Source: Sulfurimonas sp. (GTDB lineage: Bacteria; Campylobacterota; Campylobacteria; Campylobacterales; Sulfurimonadaceae). Taken from it: a DNA stretch of 64,000 nt. The position numbers and the translations under genes are program-made. Shown here one piece after another: positions 1 to 9,995 of the stretch. The notes beneath the pieces are model-generated. The model was not told where the DNA came from, did no database searches, and saw only the letters and a program-made list of their open reading frames with translations. Position 1 is the stretch's first letter, and every line of letters starts with the position of its first letter. The DNA lies in NCBI GenBank assembly GCA_030949945.1, contig JAUZRZ010000025.1, positions 1 through 64,000 on the forward strand, read 5' to 3'.

Positions 1-107
1 GATAGAACAATCCTCACCGATAGTAACATCACCGATAACATCTGCAGAAGGAGCTATCCAAGTGTTTTTTCCTATTTTGGGCTAAAGTTTTTAAAATTAT
101 ATAACAC
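1..107 (-). CDS. gamma-class carbonic anhydrase-like protein, N-terminal part
   Basis: Only the first ~35 codons are inside the window; the gene runs off the left edge. Read from a GTG at 107, with an AAAGGA ribosome site just upstream, the protein begins VLYNFKNFSPK. After one missing A in the A-run near position 77 it continues IGKNTWIAPSADVIGDVTIG. The repeated V-I-G-D-V-x-I-G pattern is the left-handed beta-helix (hexapeptide repeat) of the gamma-carbonic anhydrase/YrdA family, hexapeptide-fold metalloenzymes or homologues. The metal-binding histidines lie outside the window, so activity cannot be judged. It sits 12 bp downstream of the ppk1 stop on the same strand, so co-transcription is likely. 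The frame break looks like a sequencing indel. Confidence 0.7.
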
Positions 108-118
108 TCTTTATTCCT

Positions 119-2220
119 TTAGGTCTGTAAAAATTTGAGTAGCAAGATTTGCTGTAAAGCTTGTAGACTCTTTTTGCTTGTTTTAACTATGCTATTGACA
201 TACTCTTCAAGATGTTTATGGTTATTTATCTCTTTTCGATCTTCAGCTTTTACTTTGATGTATGAACCATCACTTTGAAGCTCGTGTGAGAGGGCATTAT
301 CTGCACATTGTGGTTGGAGTATCTGCAGGATTTTACTCTGTGCTGTTTTGTCTTTTATGGCAGTAAGAAGCTCTAATCCGGCGTGCTAAGTTTCTCGGCA
401 TCCAGTCTGCACTTGAGATATAAAACAGCGGAGGCATCATTTTTAAAGTAAAAAAGTTCTAGGGTGTTCGAGATACTTTCCAAGAATAGATATAACACGA
501 ATATTTTCGCTCACCCCCTTCGATGCCTGGTTTAAGACAACAAATACCACGAACTATAAGATCAACTTTGTACACCTGCTTTGACTCGCCTTATAAAGAG
601 CTGACGGATAACATCTTCATCAACTAAAGAGTTTACTTTTGCGATGATTTGACCCTTTGTACCTTAGTCTTGTTTCATTATGAATAAGTGAGAGTATTTT
701 TGGTTTTATCTGAGAGGGAGCCATATATAACTCGTTAAGTTTCCCTTTTACTAAAACCAGTTAAAAAGTGAAAAAATCGTGTTAAATCATTTGTGATAAC
801 ATCTTTACTTGTCATATAAGACATATCTGTATAAATTTTCGCAGTTGAGGGGTTATAGTTTCCTGTACCTAAGTGTGCATACTGCTTGAGCTTTCCATTT
901 TTCTGCGAGTGATAAGTGTTGCTTTTGCATGAACCTTAAAACCTTTTATACCGTAGATAACATGTGCTCCAGATTTCTCAAGTGCTTTTGCCCAGATAAG
1001 GTTGTTTTCCTCATCAAAACGAGCTTTAAGTTCAACCATAACAGTCACTTGTTTACCACTCTCGCTTGCTTCCATAAGGGCTTTTACTATGGGAGAGTTT
1101 GTACCTGAACGATAGAGTGTCATCTTAATAGAAACAACATCAGGATCCTTACTCGCAACTTGAATAAACTTTACAACAGGCTCAAAACTCTCATAAGGAT
1201 GGTACATGAGTACATCTTGTTTTTCTAAGAGTGTAAAAATATCTTCACTTGAATCAAAAGGGGGTAAAACTTTTGGTTTAAAAGGGGCTGCTAAAAGGTG
1301 TGCAAAGTTCTTGTTTGATACTATCTGCCAAAGACTAGAGAGGTTTAGGTAAGTGTGAAACTTATAAATGTCATCTTTATAAACATTTGTATGGCGGTTA
1401 AAAAAGTTGATGATTTCATCATCTGCATTTGAACCCACTTCAAGACGTACCATCTCACCCTTACGACGAAGTTTTAGACCCTCTTCAAGGATTTCCATAA
1501 AGTCATCAGCCTCCTCTTCTTCAATAGCTATATCTGCATTTCTTGTAACTCTCTAAACGCAGCATACTTTATAAGTGTAAATCCAGGAAAAGATCTGCAA
1601 CATGCTGTGCAACTAAAGACTCAATAGGAATATATGTTCCATTTTCTAGCTCAACAAACCTATCTAAAACACGAGGAACACGGATAAGACCAAAACGCTG
1701 AACAGAGTCATCATCAGCATCTTGTAGCTTGACAATAAGACCAAAGCTAAGGTTGTTAAGGTGAGGGAAAAGGGTGTGTTGAATCAATAGCAATAGGGAT
1801 AATAACAGGGTAGATATTTTCATTAAAAACTGTTTGAGAGTATGCTTTTCTTGATTAGTTACTTCATCATAACTTTTAACACTAACACCTTCATCCTCAA
1901 GTTTTTTCAAAACTGAAGTACGACAATGCTCAACTACTTGTTGTTCTTGATGTAGATATGTACGAATCTCATGAAGTTGCTGCAAGCGGCGTAAGCTTAT
2001 CAGCACCAGAGACTATGATACCTTGCTGCAAAAGTTTTTTAATCCTGTCAACACGAATCATATAAAACTCATCTAAATTTGTTCCATAAATGGCTAGAAA
2101 CTTTAAGCGCTCAAGAAGTGGCAGAGACTCATCTTGTGCTTGTTTTAAAACACGAGTATTGAATTGTAGCCATGAAAGTTCACGGTTGTTGTAAAGATTT
2201 GGATTTTTAAGATTTACCAT
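119..2220 (-). pseudogene. ppk1: polyphosphate kinase 1 (many frame breaks)
   Basis: PPK1 makes inorganic polyphosphate from ATP through a phosphohistidine intermediate. The start is the ATG at 2220 ([20 protein letters not shown]), a textbook PPK1 N-terminus followed by [15 protein letters not shown]. Later frames give SFGLIVKLQD, then [30 protein letters not shown] and [26 protein letters not shown] holds the catalytic histidine region (VHAK). The C-terminal domain can be followed in shifting frames ([16 protein letters not shown], then HKHLEEYVNSIV) to a stop at 119-121. The span of ~2.1 kb matches a full-length ~700-aa enzyme. At least six frame changes are present, more per kb than elsewhere in the window, especially between 350 and 870. 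This is either low local sequence quality or a genuine pseudogene; the sequence alone does not decide. Confidence 0.85.
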
Positions 2221-2272
2221 AAGAAAAAGACCTATATAATGATTTGTATAGTGTATTATAGCGAAGTTTAAC

Positions 2273-2289
2273 ATTATCATAATGATTAT
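2273..2289. promoter_or_regulatory. Fur-box-like near-palindrome
   Basis: ATTATCATAATGATTAT lies in the 105-bp divergent gap between ppk1 and the SLBB gene. It matches its own reverse complement at 14 of 17 positions and contains hexamers resembling the GATAAT units of Fur sites. It lies 37 bp before the SLBB start and 53 bp before the ppk1 start. This is a motif resemblance in AT-rich DNA only. Confidence 0.25.
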
Positions 2290-2325
2290 TTAAATACAAT
2301 AAGAAAATTTTTCTCAAGGATCAGT

Positions 2326-3863
2326 ATGTTTTTACGTTTTATCTTGTCATCACTCTTGCTTTCCCTCTCTTTGTATAGCGCTACCAAGTATAGAACAGCT
2401 CAAAGCTGCAGTTATAGCGGACCCCTCACTCCTTGATACCCCACAGGCAAAAGCTGCTATGAAAGAAAAAGGGATAACAAAAGAAGATATAAATGCTAAA
2501 CTGAACAAAAATAATGAGTTAGATAAAAAGTTTATTGAGACTAGTGATATAGAAAATAATATAGAGATAGTCTCAGTAGATGAAAACAATGATACTAATG
2601 AAACAAACAGTACAGATATGATTATTCTCGAAGATGCAAATATCACATATGAAAGATTAAATCCTTTTACTTATAAAACAAGTGAAGAGATAAGAGAAGA
2701 GTTACACCTTAAACAACAAGTTTTAGAAGAAACAAAACTAACACGCTACTCTGAGAGTTTTTATGCAAATAAAAACAATATAGATAGTTCATCTCTCCCG
2801 ACTCCAGATAACTATACGATTTCTACAGGTGATATGATCTCTTTACATATTTATGGTGATAGGGATGAGAAGTATGAGCTAAAAGTTGAAAATGACGGAA
2901 CAGTTGATATCGCATATCTAGGTCCAATCCATTTAGCAGGTAAAAGTTATAAAGAAGCCAAAAACTCTCAAAGCTAGCCTGAAAAAACATTTTACAATGA
3001 GCTCATTTAAGGTTAGTATTAGTAGTTACAGTAGTATACAAGTAACACTTATTGGTGATGTGAAGTACCCAGGTATTTATAACCTCTCCTCTTTTTCTAC
3101 ACCAAAAGACTTACTAATAGTTTCTAAGGGTGTCAGAAAGAGTGCTTCTGTTCGTGACATAAGCATTAAACGCAATGGAGAGACAATAGCAAATTTAGAT
3201 TTTTATGACTTACTTTTTGATGCTAAAAATGTAGGTGCTACTCTTCTCAAGCATGGAGACATCGTAGTTGTTAAGCAAGCACAAAAACTTGTAAGCATTG
3301 ATGGCTTTGTAAATAATGCGGCAATATTTGAACTAAAAGGTAAAGAGAGTTTAGCAAAACTTATAGAGTATGCAGGAGGGATGAAGGCTAGTGCCTCGAA
3401 GCGACATATAAAGGTTGATAGATATAGTGATAATTCAATTTTTGAGACATACAATGTCTCTTATGAAAGGGCTAAAAATTTTCAGATGCAAGATGGTGAT
3501 AAAGTTTTTATGTACCAACTTGATGCAAGTGCAGAAAAACAATAAATGTTTATGGAAATGTTATACGTCCTGGTTCTTATCATTTAAGTAAAGGTTTAGA
3601 ACTTAGTATATTCTTACAAGCACAAATTAGAGAAGGTACTAAAACATTCTTTTTACCTGATACATATTTTGAATATGCAATTATTAAAAGATATGCAAAA
3701 AAACTCAACTACGAAACAATATCATTTAAGCTAAAAGATGTGCTACAAGGAAAGAAAAAGATTCAGCTTTTATCCTCAAGATGAACTTTATATCTTTAGT
3801 AAAAAGTGATGTACATTCGAGTGAGTACATTACGACTAAAGGTGAAGCTCTTATAAAATATAG
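2326..3863 (+). pseudogene. SLBB-domain polysaccharide export protein, frame-broken and cut by an IS
   Basis: This resembles the outer-membrane polysaccharide export (Wza-like) family, which forms the capsule/exopolysaccharide exit channel. The ATG at 2326 follows an AAGGA site and opens a signal peptide (MFLRFILSSLLLSLSLYSA). A charged region follows, then the export domain (YTISTGDMISLHIYGD, then DGTVDIAYLGPIHLAGKSYKEA). Repeated SLBB-type units come next (VTLIGDVKYPGIYNLSSF, LVSIDGFVNNAAIFELKG, INVYGNVIRPGSYHLSKG). A last unit reads FSFYPQDELYIFSK. Frames change near 2380, 2975, 3545 and 3770-3810. The reading frame then runs into the left inverted repeat of the insertion sequence near 3860. 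Nothing resembling the missing C-terminus appears beyond the IS, so the gene is truncated as well as frame-broken. Confidence 0.75.
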
Positions 3864-5243
3864 GTAAATCCGACGAGAAATAGGTTCAGAAATTGCTAGA
3901 TGATGTAAAAAGTCAGAAGCATGAAACTAAAACAGAAAAAATTACTTCTCCAAGAGCTAAAAACAGTTAAAGATTTTCGTGTAGATAAACACAAGATACT
4001 CTACCCTTTACATGAAATTCTCTTTATGACACTATTTTCCCTATTAAAGGGCAATACAACCTTTAAAGAGATGCACCTTTGGATGGAATTTTCTGCAAAC
4101 AACAAGATTCTCAAAAAAGTATTTGATAAAAAAGAGATAGCTGTTCCTTGCAAGTCAACACTTCATCGTATATTGATGAATATTGACAATAATGAGCTTG
4201 AAAAAATATTTAGAAGATATTTTAAAAAGTTTATAGAGAAGAAAAATATTGCTGTTGATGGTAAGTGGCTTAATGGTAGTGACATTAATGCTCAATACAA
4301 ACAGCAAAGTCATAATGCGATTCTAAATATCCTAGATAAAGATACGAAAATAGTTTTTGCACATAGGTTTTTAGAACATACCAAGAAGAGTGAAATAGCT
4401 GCATTCGAGGGCTTATTAAAAGATAATTTTTTTGCAGATGATGAGCAAATATTCTCCTTTGATGCACTCCTGACACAATCCGAGATACTCAATACTATTG
4501 ATACCCAAGGCTCATTCTATATTGCCAAAGTTAAGGGTAATCAAAAACTTTTAAAAGAGAAGGTTATTGATACAGTCAATAACTTTATAAACTCTAGTGA
4601 TAGCTTTAATGATGAAAATCTAAATATTACAGAGAGGGATTGTAGAGTCACAAGAGTTGTAGATATCTTTGAAAATAGAGACTGTGATAGAGTGCTTTAT
4701 CACCCTAATTTTAATAATATTCAATCTATCATCAGAGTGACAAAAACATCTAAAAGTTTTAAAACAGGAGAGATTAAAACAACAACTGAATATCTCATAG
4801 CAAACTATAAAGCAGATGCACAAGAGTTTAGAGAGAAGATACTACAGCATTGGAGAGTGGAAACTTATCATTACCATTTGGATAACCTGATGGAAGAAGA
4901 TGACCATATAGCTTATGTTAATCCTTTTAGTATCTCAATACTCAGAAGTTTCGCTCTTAACCTTTATCAGATATATTTTAACAGCCATAAGGATGAAAAG
5001 ATTCTTTCTCCAAGAACAAAGACAACTATGGCAAATATTTCTCATTGTTGTAAACATGATGATCTACTCGTCTCCAATCTACTTGAACAGTAGGAAACCT
5101 GGCTAGTTTTACACAAAATTTATGCTCAAAGAGTTCAATAATCATCCCAAAAATGTAGATTTTTAATATTCTTGCAAATATTCAGCTGTAAGTGCCAGCT
5201 CAGTGCGTTAGATAATTGGTTCATCGGATTTACCTATATATTA
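3858..5243 (+). mobile_element. ISAs1-family insertion sequence (~1.4 kb)
   Basis: The ends carry inverted repeats: ATATAGGTAAATCCGACGA from 3858 and, reading inward from 5243, ATATAGGTAAATCCGATGA (one mismatch in 19). One transposase gene fills most of the element. ISAs1-family elements usually make an 8-10 bp target duplication, but the flanks (TTATAAAATA on the left, TATATTATGC on the right) do not match. The left flank is the export gene, the right flank is the ridA region. The absent duplication and the missing 3' part of the export gene suggest an IS-mediated deletion or rearrangement, or an assembly join at the repeat. Confidence 0.85.
3921..5093 (+). CDS. ISAs1-family DDE transposase
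   Basis: A 390-aa transposase that catalyses IS excision and insertion. It has the family's N-terminal region (KTVKDFRVDKHKILYPLHEILFM) and the DDE core. The first Asp is in NIAVDGKWLNGS, the second in IFSFDALLTQSEIL, followed by YIAKVKGNQKLLKEKV. The C-terminal glutamate region is QHWRVETYHYHLDNLMEEDD. The reading frame is complete and the length is normal for the family, so the copy may be active. It is one of the few intact long frames in the first 5 kb, consistent with recent arrival. Confidence 0.93.
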   Translation: MKLKQKKLLLQELKTVKDFRVDKHKILYPLHEILFMTLFSLLKGNTTFKEMHLWMEFSANNKILKKVFDKKEIAVPCKSTLHRILMNIDNNELEKIFRRYFKKFIEKKNIAVDGKWLNGSDINAQYKQQSHNAILNILDKDTKIVFAHRFLEHTKKSEIAAFEGLLKDNFFADDEQIFSFDALLTQSEILNTIDTQGSFYIAKVKGNQKLLKEKVIDTVNNFINSSDSFNDENLNITERDCRVTRVVDIFENRDCDRVLYHPNFNNIQSIIRVTKTSKSFKTGEIKTTTEYLIANYKADAQEFREKILQHWRVETYHYHLDNLMEEDDHIAYVNPFSISILRSFALNLYQIYFNSHKDEKILSPRTKTTMANISHCCKHDDLLVSNLLEQ

Positions 5244-5285
5244 TGCATATATTTGTAGAAAAACCAGTTCTCCACTATAACTCTT

Positions 5286-5666
5286 TTACTTCACTAATGC
5301 TACCGCATCTATCTCTACAAGTGCATTTTTAGGTAATGTTTTTACTGCTACTGTTGCACGTGCTGGTTTATGTGAACCAAAAGCTTCAGAGTAAACTTCA
5401 TTTACAAGAGCAAAAGAGTCCATGTCTGCCAAAAAAATAGTAGTTTTTAAGACACTGTCTAAAGAACTTCCAGCTTCAAGAAGTACTGCTTCAAGGTTTT
5501 TCATCACACGAACAGCTTGAACAACTACATCTTCACTTAAAAGCTCATCTGAACCTTCTGGTGTTAAAGCAATCTGTCCTGAAGTATATACAATACCGTT
5601 TGCTACTACAGCTTGTGAGTAGGGTCCTATTGCAGAGGGTGCATCATTTGTTTGTACTAATTTCAT
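5286..5666 (-). CDS. ridA: RidA family reactive enamine/imine deaminase
   Basis: A 126-aa intact protein of the RidA (YjgF/YER057c/UK114) family. These cytoplasmic trimers hydrolyse reactive enamine/imine intermediates such as 2-aminoacrylate. Visible family features are the N-terminal DAPSAIGPYSQAV, the central GQIALTPEG, and the C-terminal region KPARATVAVKTLPKNALVEIDAVA, whose arginine normally binds substrate carboxylate. It is on the minus strand, 33 bp downstream of the thioredoxin-fold gene, and ends about 40 bp from the IS end. Confidence 0.92.
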   Translation of the reverse strand: MKLVQTNDAPSAIGPYSQAVVANGIVYTSGQIALTPEGSDELLSEDVVVQAVRVMKNLEAVLLEAGSSLDSVLKTTIFLADMDSFALVNEVYSEAFGSHKPARATVAVKTLPKNALVEIDAVALVK

Positions 5667-5698
5667 GTTCTAACTTCCTTTTTGTTTATTGACTAATT

Positions 5699-6100
5699 TT
5701 ACTGACTTACTTTGAGTCTATCTTGTGCATTATCCATAAAAGCATCAAAACAACTCGTTCCACGATGACCTAGAGAACTATATAAAATATTTCCCTCGGC
5801 ATCTGTAAAGTAGTGTCTTGGCACTGGTGCTGATTCAAACTGTTTTGGAATTGTATGCTGATCACGAGAGATATGAACTCTGATGAACTCATCTGCGAGT
5901 CTCTTTTTTATTGCCTCATCTTGCAGTGTTGTGTTTGCAAATTTTTTACACCATTTACAATTATCACTTGTGATAAAAATATAGACTAACTTATTTTCTG
6001 CTTTAGCATCTACTAAAGCTTTCTCATAGTCACTTGACCACTCTAGACTTGCACTAAAAAGTGAAGTCGCTAAAAATATCACTGATAATAATTTTTTCAT
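5699..6100 (-). CDS. periplasmic thioredoxin-fold protein (CxxC)
   Basis: A ~133-aa protein with a signal peptide (MKKLLSVIFLATSLFSA) followed by a thioredoxin-like domain: DYEKALVDAKAENKLVYIFITSDNCKWCKKF, with active-site-like CKWC, and a later VPRHYFTDAEGNILYS containing the cis-proline region. It belongs to the DUF255/thioredoxin_7-like group, probably a periplasmic thiol oxidoreductase with unknown partner. The start at 6100 is preferred over an upstream GTG at 6112 because GGGAG lies just before it and a good signal peptide begins there. The dapE stop (6103-6105) lies between that ribosome site and the start, so the two are probably translationally coupled. Confidence 0.8.
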   Translation of the reverse strand: MKKLLSVIFLATSLFSASLEWSSDYEKALVDAKAENKLVYIFITSDNCKWCKKFANTTLQDEAIKKRLADEFIRVHISRDQHTIPKQFESAPVPRHYFTDAEGNILYSSLGHRGTSCFDAFMDNAQDRLKVSQ

Positions 6101-6102
6101 AT

Positions 6103-7201
6103 CTACTCCCACTTATCTATTAAAGTTTTAAACACCTTACACAAATCTTCAACTTCATGCCTCGTAGTTCTCTCATTTACTGAATGAATAGAGTCATTTT
6201 TAACGCCAAACTCTATCACAGCTACACCAAGTGGTGCAATAAATCTTGCATCACTTGTCCCACCTGCTGTTGAGTGTTCAGGTCTTATCCCTGTCACACT
6301 CTCAATCGCACTATCAATGTACCTTACAAGTTTAGTGTTAGTATCAGTCCTAAAGGGGTATGAGCCTTGTGTTAAACGCAGCTCATAGTCAAGTCCTTCA
6401 AGATGTTCTTCCACAAACATTCTAACTTCTTTTTGTGTAGTTTTTGTGTTGTTTCTGACATTAAACATCATTTGAAGCTCATTTGGTGTTACATTTGTGA
6501 CTTGCATACCTGAGCGAATATCAGTAATAACAAACTTACTTGGTGCAAAAAACTCATCCCCATTATCTAAATCAACTCCAGCCATATTGCCTAAAACTTT
6601 TGAGATATTGTGTATAGGATTTATCGCTTTTTCAGGATATGCGGCATGTCCTTGTTTCCCTTTTAAGAGTTAAGTAACCATTGATAGAGCCTCTACGCCC
6701 TACTTTTATTGCATCGCCAAACTCTTTTGAACAAGTTGGTTCAGCTACTACACAAGCATCAGGAAGCAAATTATTATTTTCTAAAAATTCTAAAAGTTTT
6801 ACTGTGCCATTAAGAGCTTCTCCCTCTTCATCAGAAGTAAGCAGTAATGAAAGTGTGCCTTTGAACTCTTTTGTCTCTTTGACGGCCTGAGTAAACGCAG
6901 CTAAACCACTCTTCATATCCTGTGCCCCACGACCATATATAAACCCATCTTTTTCAACAGCTTCATAGGGGTTTGTATCCCAGTTACTTCCAGCCGGAAC
7001 CACATCTACATGTCCCGCAAAACAGAGATGCTCACCCTCTGAAAACTTCTTGTATATAAAAAGGTTTTTTACATCTTTAACATCAACACGTACAGCATCA
7101 AAACCCTCAAGATACTCCTCTATAAACTCTAAAAGTCCACCATCATCAGGTGTTTCACTTTTTGAGTTGATAAAAAATTTAAATAATTCTACTACATCCA
7201 T
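6103..7201 (-). CDS. dapE: succinyl-diaminopimelate desuccinylase (one frame break)
   Basis: DapE is a zinc M20-family hydrolase that removes succinate from N-succinyl-LL-diaminopimelate in lysine and peptidoglycan precursor synthesis. The N-terminal part has [13 protein letters not shown] (metal-binding HxD), [11 protein letters not shown] and [10 protein letters not shown]. The second part has [13 protein letters not shown] and the C-terminal metal ligand region [12 protein letters not shown]. The frame changes near 6660: with one A removed from the AAAA run the protein reads [20 protein letters not shown], the dimerisation-domain HAAYP motif. The product is then ~366 aa, normal for the family. 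It is followed by the thioredoxin-fold and ridA genes on the same strand. The break is most simply an indel in the base calls. Confidence 0.93.
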
Positions 7202-7203
7202 AT

Positions 7204-7548
7204 TTACTTTCCAGGATTATCATAAAAAACATAAGGAGTTGAGTAGTTACTAATCTCAAAGTAAAGTTTTTTCTCACCTGCATCTACTTTATAGTTTTGG
7301 TTTAAATCTAAGTAACCATATCCATATCTATAGTTTCTTGACTCTACACCATTTGTCGCGATTGCCGTTGAGAGTTTATCTATCTTTATAAAACGCTGTA
7401 CAAGTTTTTCACCCATATAAATATCTAAAACACCATCTGTTCCTGTCCAGTTCTGAATAGAACGACCAATTTTATTTTGTGTCTCTTGTGTACAGGCAGT
7501 AAATATTAAAGCTATCATCAGACTCATTAGTAAAATTATTTTTCGCAT
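7204..7548 (-). CDS. small putative lipoprotein, unknown function
   Basis: A 114-aa protein with a lipoprotein signal peptide ([19 protein letters not shown], lipobox-like FTAC with Cys at ~19). The mature part is short and polar, with [27 protein letters not shown] and [24 protein letters not shown]. The [12 protein letters not shown] stretch resembles an EF-hand-like calcium loop, but that is weak. It abuts trpC (the terminal bases overlap) and precedes dapE by 2 bp, so it is in the same transcription unit. I do not recognise a family with a known role. Confidence 0.7.
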   Translation of the reverse strand: MRKIILLMSLMIALIFTACTQETQNKIGRSIQNWTGTDGVLDIYMGEKLVQRFIKIDKLSTAIATNGVESRNYRYGYGYLDLNQNYKVDAGEKKLYFEISNYSTPYVFYDNPGK

Positions 7549-8339
7549 TATGCTTCTCCATTTTTTAAAATTCTTAGTGCGGTCTCTTCATCATCAGTCC
7601 TCATCAAAGACTCACCAACCAAGAAAGCATCTACACCAGCCTTACTCAAATCTTCTAACTGCCCATGCTCATAAATACCACTCTCTGCTACAATTATTTT
7701 ACCATTTGGAATAAGTGGAATAAGTTCATAACAGAGGTTCATATTCATCTCAAATGTTTGAAGATTTCTATGGTTAATCCCTATAATGTCACTTCCAGCA
7801 TAGATGGCTTTTACTAAGTCTTTCTTATCGTGTACCTCAACAAGTGCTTCCATACCTAAGTGCCTCGTATATCCTAGTAAATCTTTTAACTCTTTTTTTG
7901 AGAGTGCAGCAGCAATAAGTAAAATAAAATCCGCTCCATGCACAACTGCTTCTAAAACTTGATACTTTGAAACTATAAAATCTTTACGAAGTAGTGGAAT
8001 ACCTACATAACGACGAATCCCACCAAGATAATCAAGACTGCCTTGAAAAAAGTGTGGTTCAGTCAAGATGGAAATAGCACTCGCACCTCCTCGTTCATAG
8101 GCTTGAGCAATGGCTAAAGGATCAAAATCTTCACGAATAATGCCCTTAGAGGGAGAAGCTTTTTTCACTTCTGAAATAATTCTATATGGATCTTCTTCTG
8201 TCGCTTTTAAGTAAGGAATAACATCACGTGGTGCTCTAGCATTAAATGCAAGTGAACGACCTAACCAGTCAAGAGAAAACTCTTTTTCACGTTTAACTAA
8301 ATCCTCTTTTGTTTTTTTAATAATATCATCTAAAATCAT
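7548..8339 (-). CDS. trpC: indole-3-glycerol-phosphate synthase
   Basis: TrpC closes the indole ring in tryptophan synthesis, converting CdRP to indole-3-glycerol phosphate. The intact 263-aa TIM barrel shows the family's signature residues: [20 protein letters not shown] near the N-terminus, [54 protein letters not shown] and [12 protein letters not shown]. It overlaps the upstream TPR lipoprotein gene by 4 bp. No other trp genes are nearby, so the pathway is scattered in this genome or at least not clustered here. Confidence 0.96.
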   Translation of the reverse strand: MILDDIIKKTKEDLVKREKEFSLDWLGRSLAFNARAPRDVIPYLKATEEDPYRIISEVKKASPSKGIIREDFDPLAIAQAYERGGASAISILTEPHFFQGSLDYLGGIRRYVGIPLLRKDFIVSKYQVLEAVVHGADFILLIAAALSKKELKDLLGYTRHLGMEALVEVHDKKDLVKAIYAGSDIIGINHRNLQTFEMNMNLCYELIPLIPNGKIIVAESGIYEHGQLEDLSKAGVDAFLVGESLMRTDDEETALRILKNGEA

Positions 8340-9625
8340 TTTCTATTTTTACCTTTTATATTTTTTAAACACCTGTCAATCTCTTTAATATGTGCTTTAA
8401 CTTCAGGGTCATCTCCACCCTTCATTTTAGATACTTTTTTTATAAGTTTATCGGCTTTTTCACACTCTCCTAGCTTATAATAACCCCAAGCTTTAGAGTC
8501 AAGGTAAAATGCTGACTTAGGTTGCAACTCTAAAACCCTGTCAATATACATCATCCCTTTTTTTACATCTACCTCATGGTCTATAAGAATGTATCCGAGG
8601 TAGTTAAGGTATACAGCTTTTGCTTGAACAAGTACAACTTTTTCTAATTTTTCAACAACACTTTTAAGTAAAACTTTTGATGATTTATCTGCAGCACTTT
8701 CATACTCATAAATAGCACTCTGTCCAAGGTAGTCAATATTGTCTGTTTTTAAGTACAAATCATATGCTAGTTTATATGCTTTGTCATAGTTCTTTAAAGA
8801 GGCATATATCTGCAGTAGTGCTTCATCATCACTCTTTGACTCTTCTAAAAACTTTGCTAAATCGATATAGTTTTGCTGATATGAGTAGATTTGAATAATT
8901 TTATGTGCAATTTTAGCATTTTTTTCAACCTCATAGAGTCTCAAGTATGTTGCAAGAAGTCCATCAATATTGTTATCATTAGAGTAAAAAGCTATAAGTC
9001 TTGAACAGATAAGTTTTGAGCAAGCAAGCATTCGTGAGTAAGTCTCTAGGTGTGCTATTGCCTCTTTTTTTCTTCCGAGGTTAACATAAAGAATAATAGA
9101 CATTTTATCAAGTATCTTTTCGCTATTGTTTTTCACATAAGCACTCTCTAGGTACTTCACAGCCAAATCAAACTCTTGGCGTTTAATGTAAATATCTGAG
9201 CTAAGGAGATAGTCATTTTCTTCTTTTGTTTTACTGGCTAAGAAAACTGCAAGTTTAATCGCTTCATCAAGTCTGTCCAGTTCAAAAAGTGCTACAACCT
9301 TGTATCTTAGCAGTCTAAAGTCAATATTCTTCTCATTTTGAAGCATATCTACTCTTTTTATAAGCTTTTCATTCTCTCTTGCCATCAAATCATTTTCAAG
9401 GGAACGATAGAGATACTCTTTTTTTTGCGACTTTTCATACAGAGTTGTAAAAAGATCAGAGGCAGACTTATTATCACTTACTTCTTCAGCACGTAGGGCA
9501 AAGAGTATATAAGTATCTTCATCCATAAAAGCTTTTTCATTGCCTTGTATCTTTACATTTTCTTTGAGTGAACATGCACTAAACATAAGAACACTTATAA
9601 AAATAACAAAAAGTTTAATCATCAA
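8336..9625 (-). CDS. TPR-repeat lipoprotein
   Basis: A 429-aa protein with a lipoprotein signal ([18 protein letters not shown]). It is followed by helical repeats of TPR type, such as [53 protein letters not shown], and a C-terminal [27 protein letters not shown]. It is likely an outer-membrane or periplasmic scaffold. Campylobacterota carry similar TPR lipoproteins of unassigned function. It overlaps trpC by 4 bp and the cysteine-cluster gene upstream by 11 bp, giving a tight operon. Confidence 0.82.
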   Translation of the reverse strand: MMIKLFVIFISVLMFSACSLKENVKIQGNEKAFMDEDTYILFALRAEEVSDNKSASDLFTTLYEKSQKKEYLYRSLENDLMARENEKLIKRVDMLQNEKNIDFRLLRYKVVALFELDRLDEAIKLAVFLASKTKEENDYLLSSDIYIKRQEFDLAVKYLESAYVKNNSEKILDKMSIILYVNLGRKKEAIAHLETYSRMLACSKLICSRLIAFYSNDNNIDGLLATYLRLYEVEKNAKIAHKIIQIYSYQQNYIDLAKFLEESKSDDEALLQIYASLKNYDKAYKLAYDLYLKTDNIDYLGQSAIYEYESAADKSSKVLLKSVVEKLEKVVLVQAKAVYLNYLGYILIDHEVDVKKGMMYIDRVLELQPKSAFYLDSKAWGYYKLGECEKADKLIKKVSKMKGGDDPEVKAHIKEIDRCLKNIKGKNRK

Positions 9626-9995
9626 CTATCCCTGGGCACTCTTCTTTTAATTCATCTATATGTGTTTTAAAGTAATCCCAAAAAGGAAAAGTTATACACT
9701 GTGAAGGTCTTGCCTTATATATTTTACAGCCATTACTCTCTCTATCATAAAAGATACACTCATGTGAGTTCTCATGTTTTATCTCTTTTATAGAGTATTT
9801 ATAGCCATGTTTAAAGAGATATTTTACTCCAAAATCATTAACACTTAGATTAAGTAGTTCGGCTATCTTAAATATTTCATCTTTTGAGACATATATATAC
9901 CCACTCTCTCCAGTGCAACATCTCCCCTCACAAGTAGCACAAGCATCTTGGTTAAAAGCATAAGGATAGTTTTCTTTTGTAATTATATTTGACAT
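9615..9995 (-). CDS. YkgJ-type cysteine-cluster protein
   Basis: A 126-aa protein of the zinc/iron-chelating CxxCxxxCC family (YkgJ, UPF0153). Cysteines are seen in DACATCEGRCCTGESGY, ECIFYDRESNGCKIY, PSQCITFPFW and EECPG, consistent with metal binding. The biochemical function of the family is not established. It overlaps both neighbours by ~10 bp, so it is co-translated with the methyltransferase upstream and the TPR lipoprotein downstream. Confidence 0.87.
   Translation of the reverse strand: MSNIITKENYPYAFNQDACATCEGRCCTGESGYIYVSKDEIFKIAELLNLSVNDFGVKYLFKHGYKYSIKEIKHENSHECIFYDRESNGCKIYKARPSQCITFPFWDYFKTHIDELKEECPGIVDD

Noticed and set aside
2273-2289. Firm Fur-box call
   Set aside because: The palindrome is real but made of common AT-rich hexamers, and the neighbours are not iron genes; kept only as a low-confidence feature.
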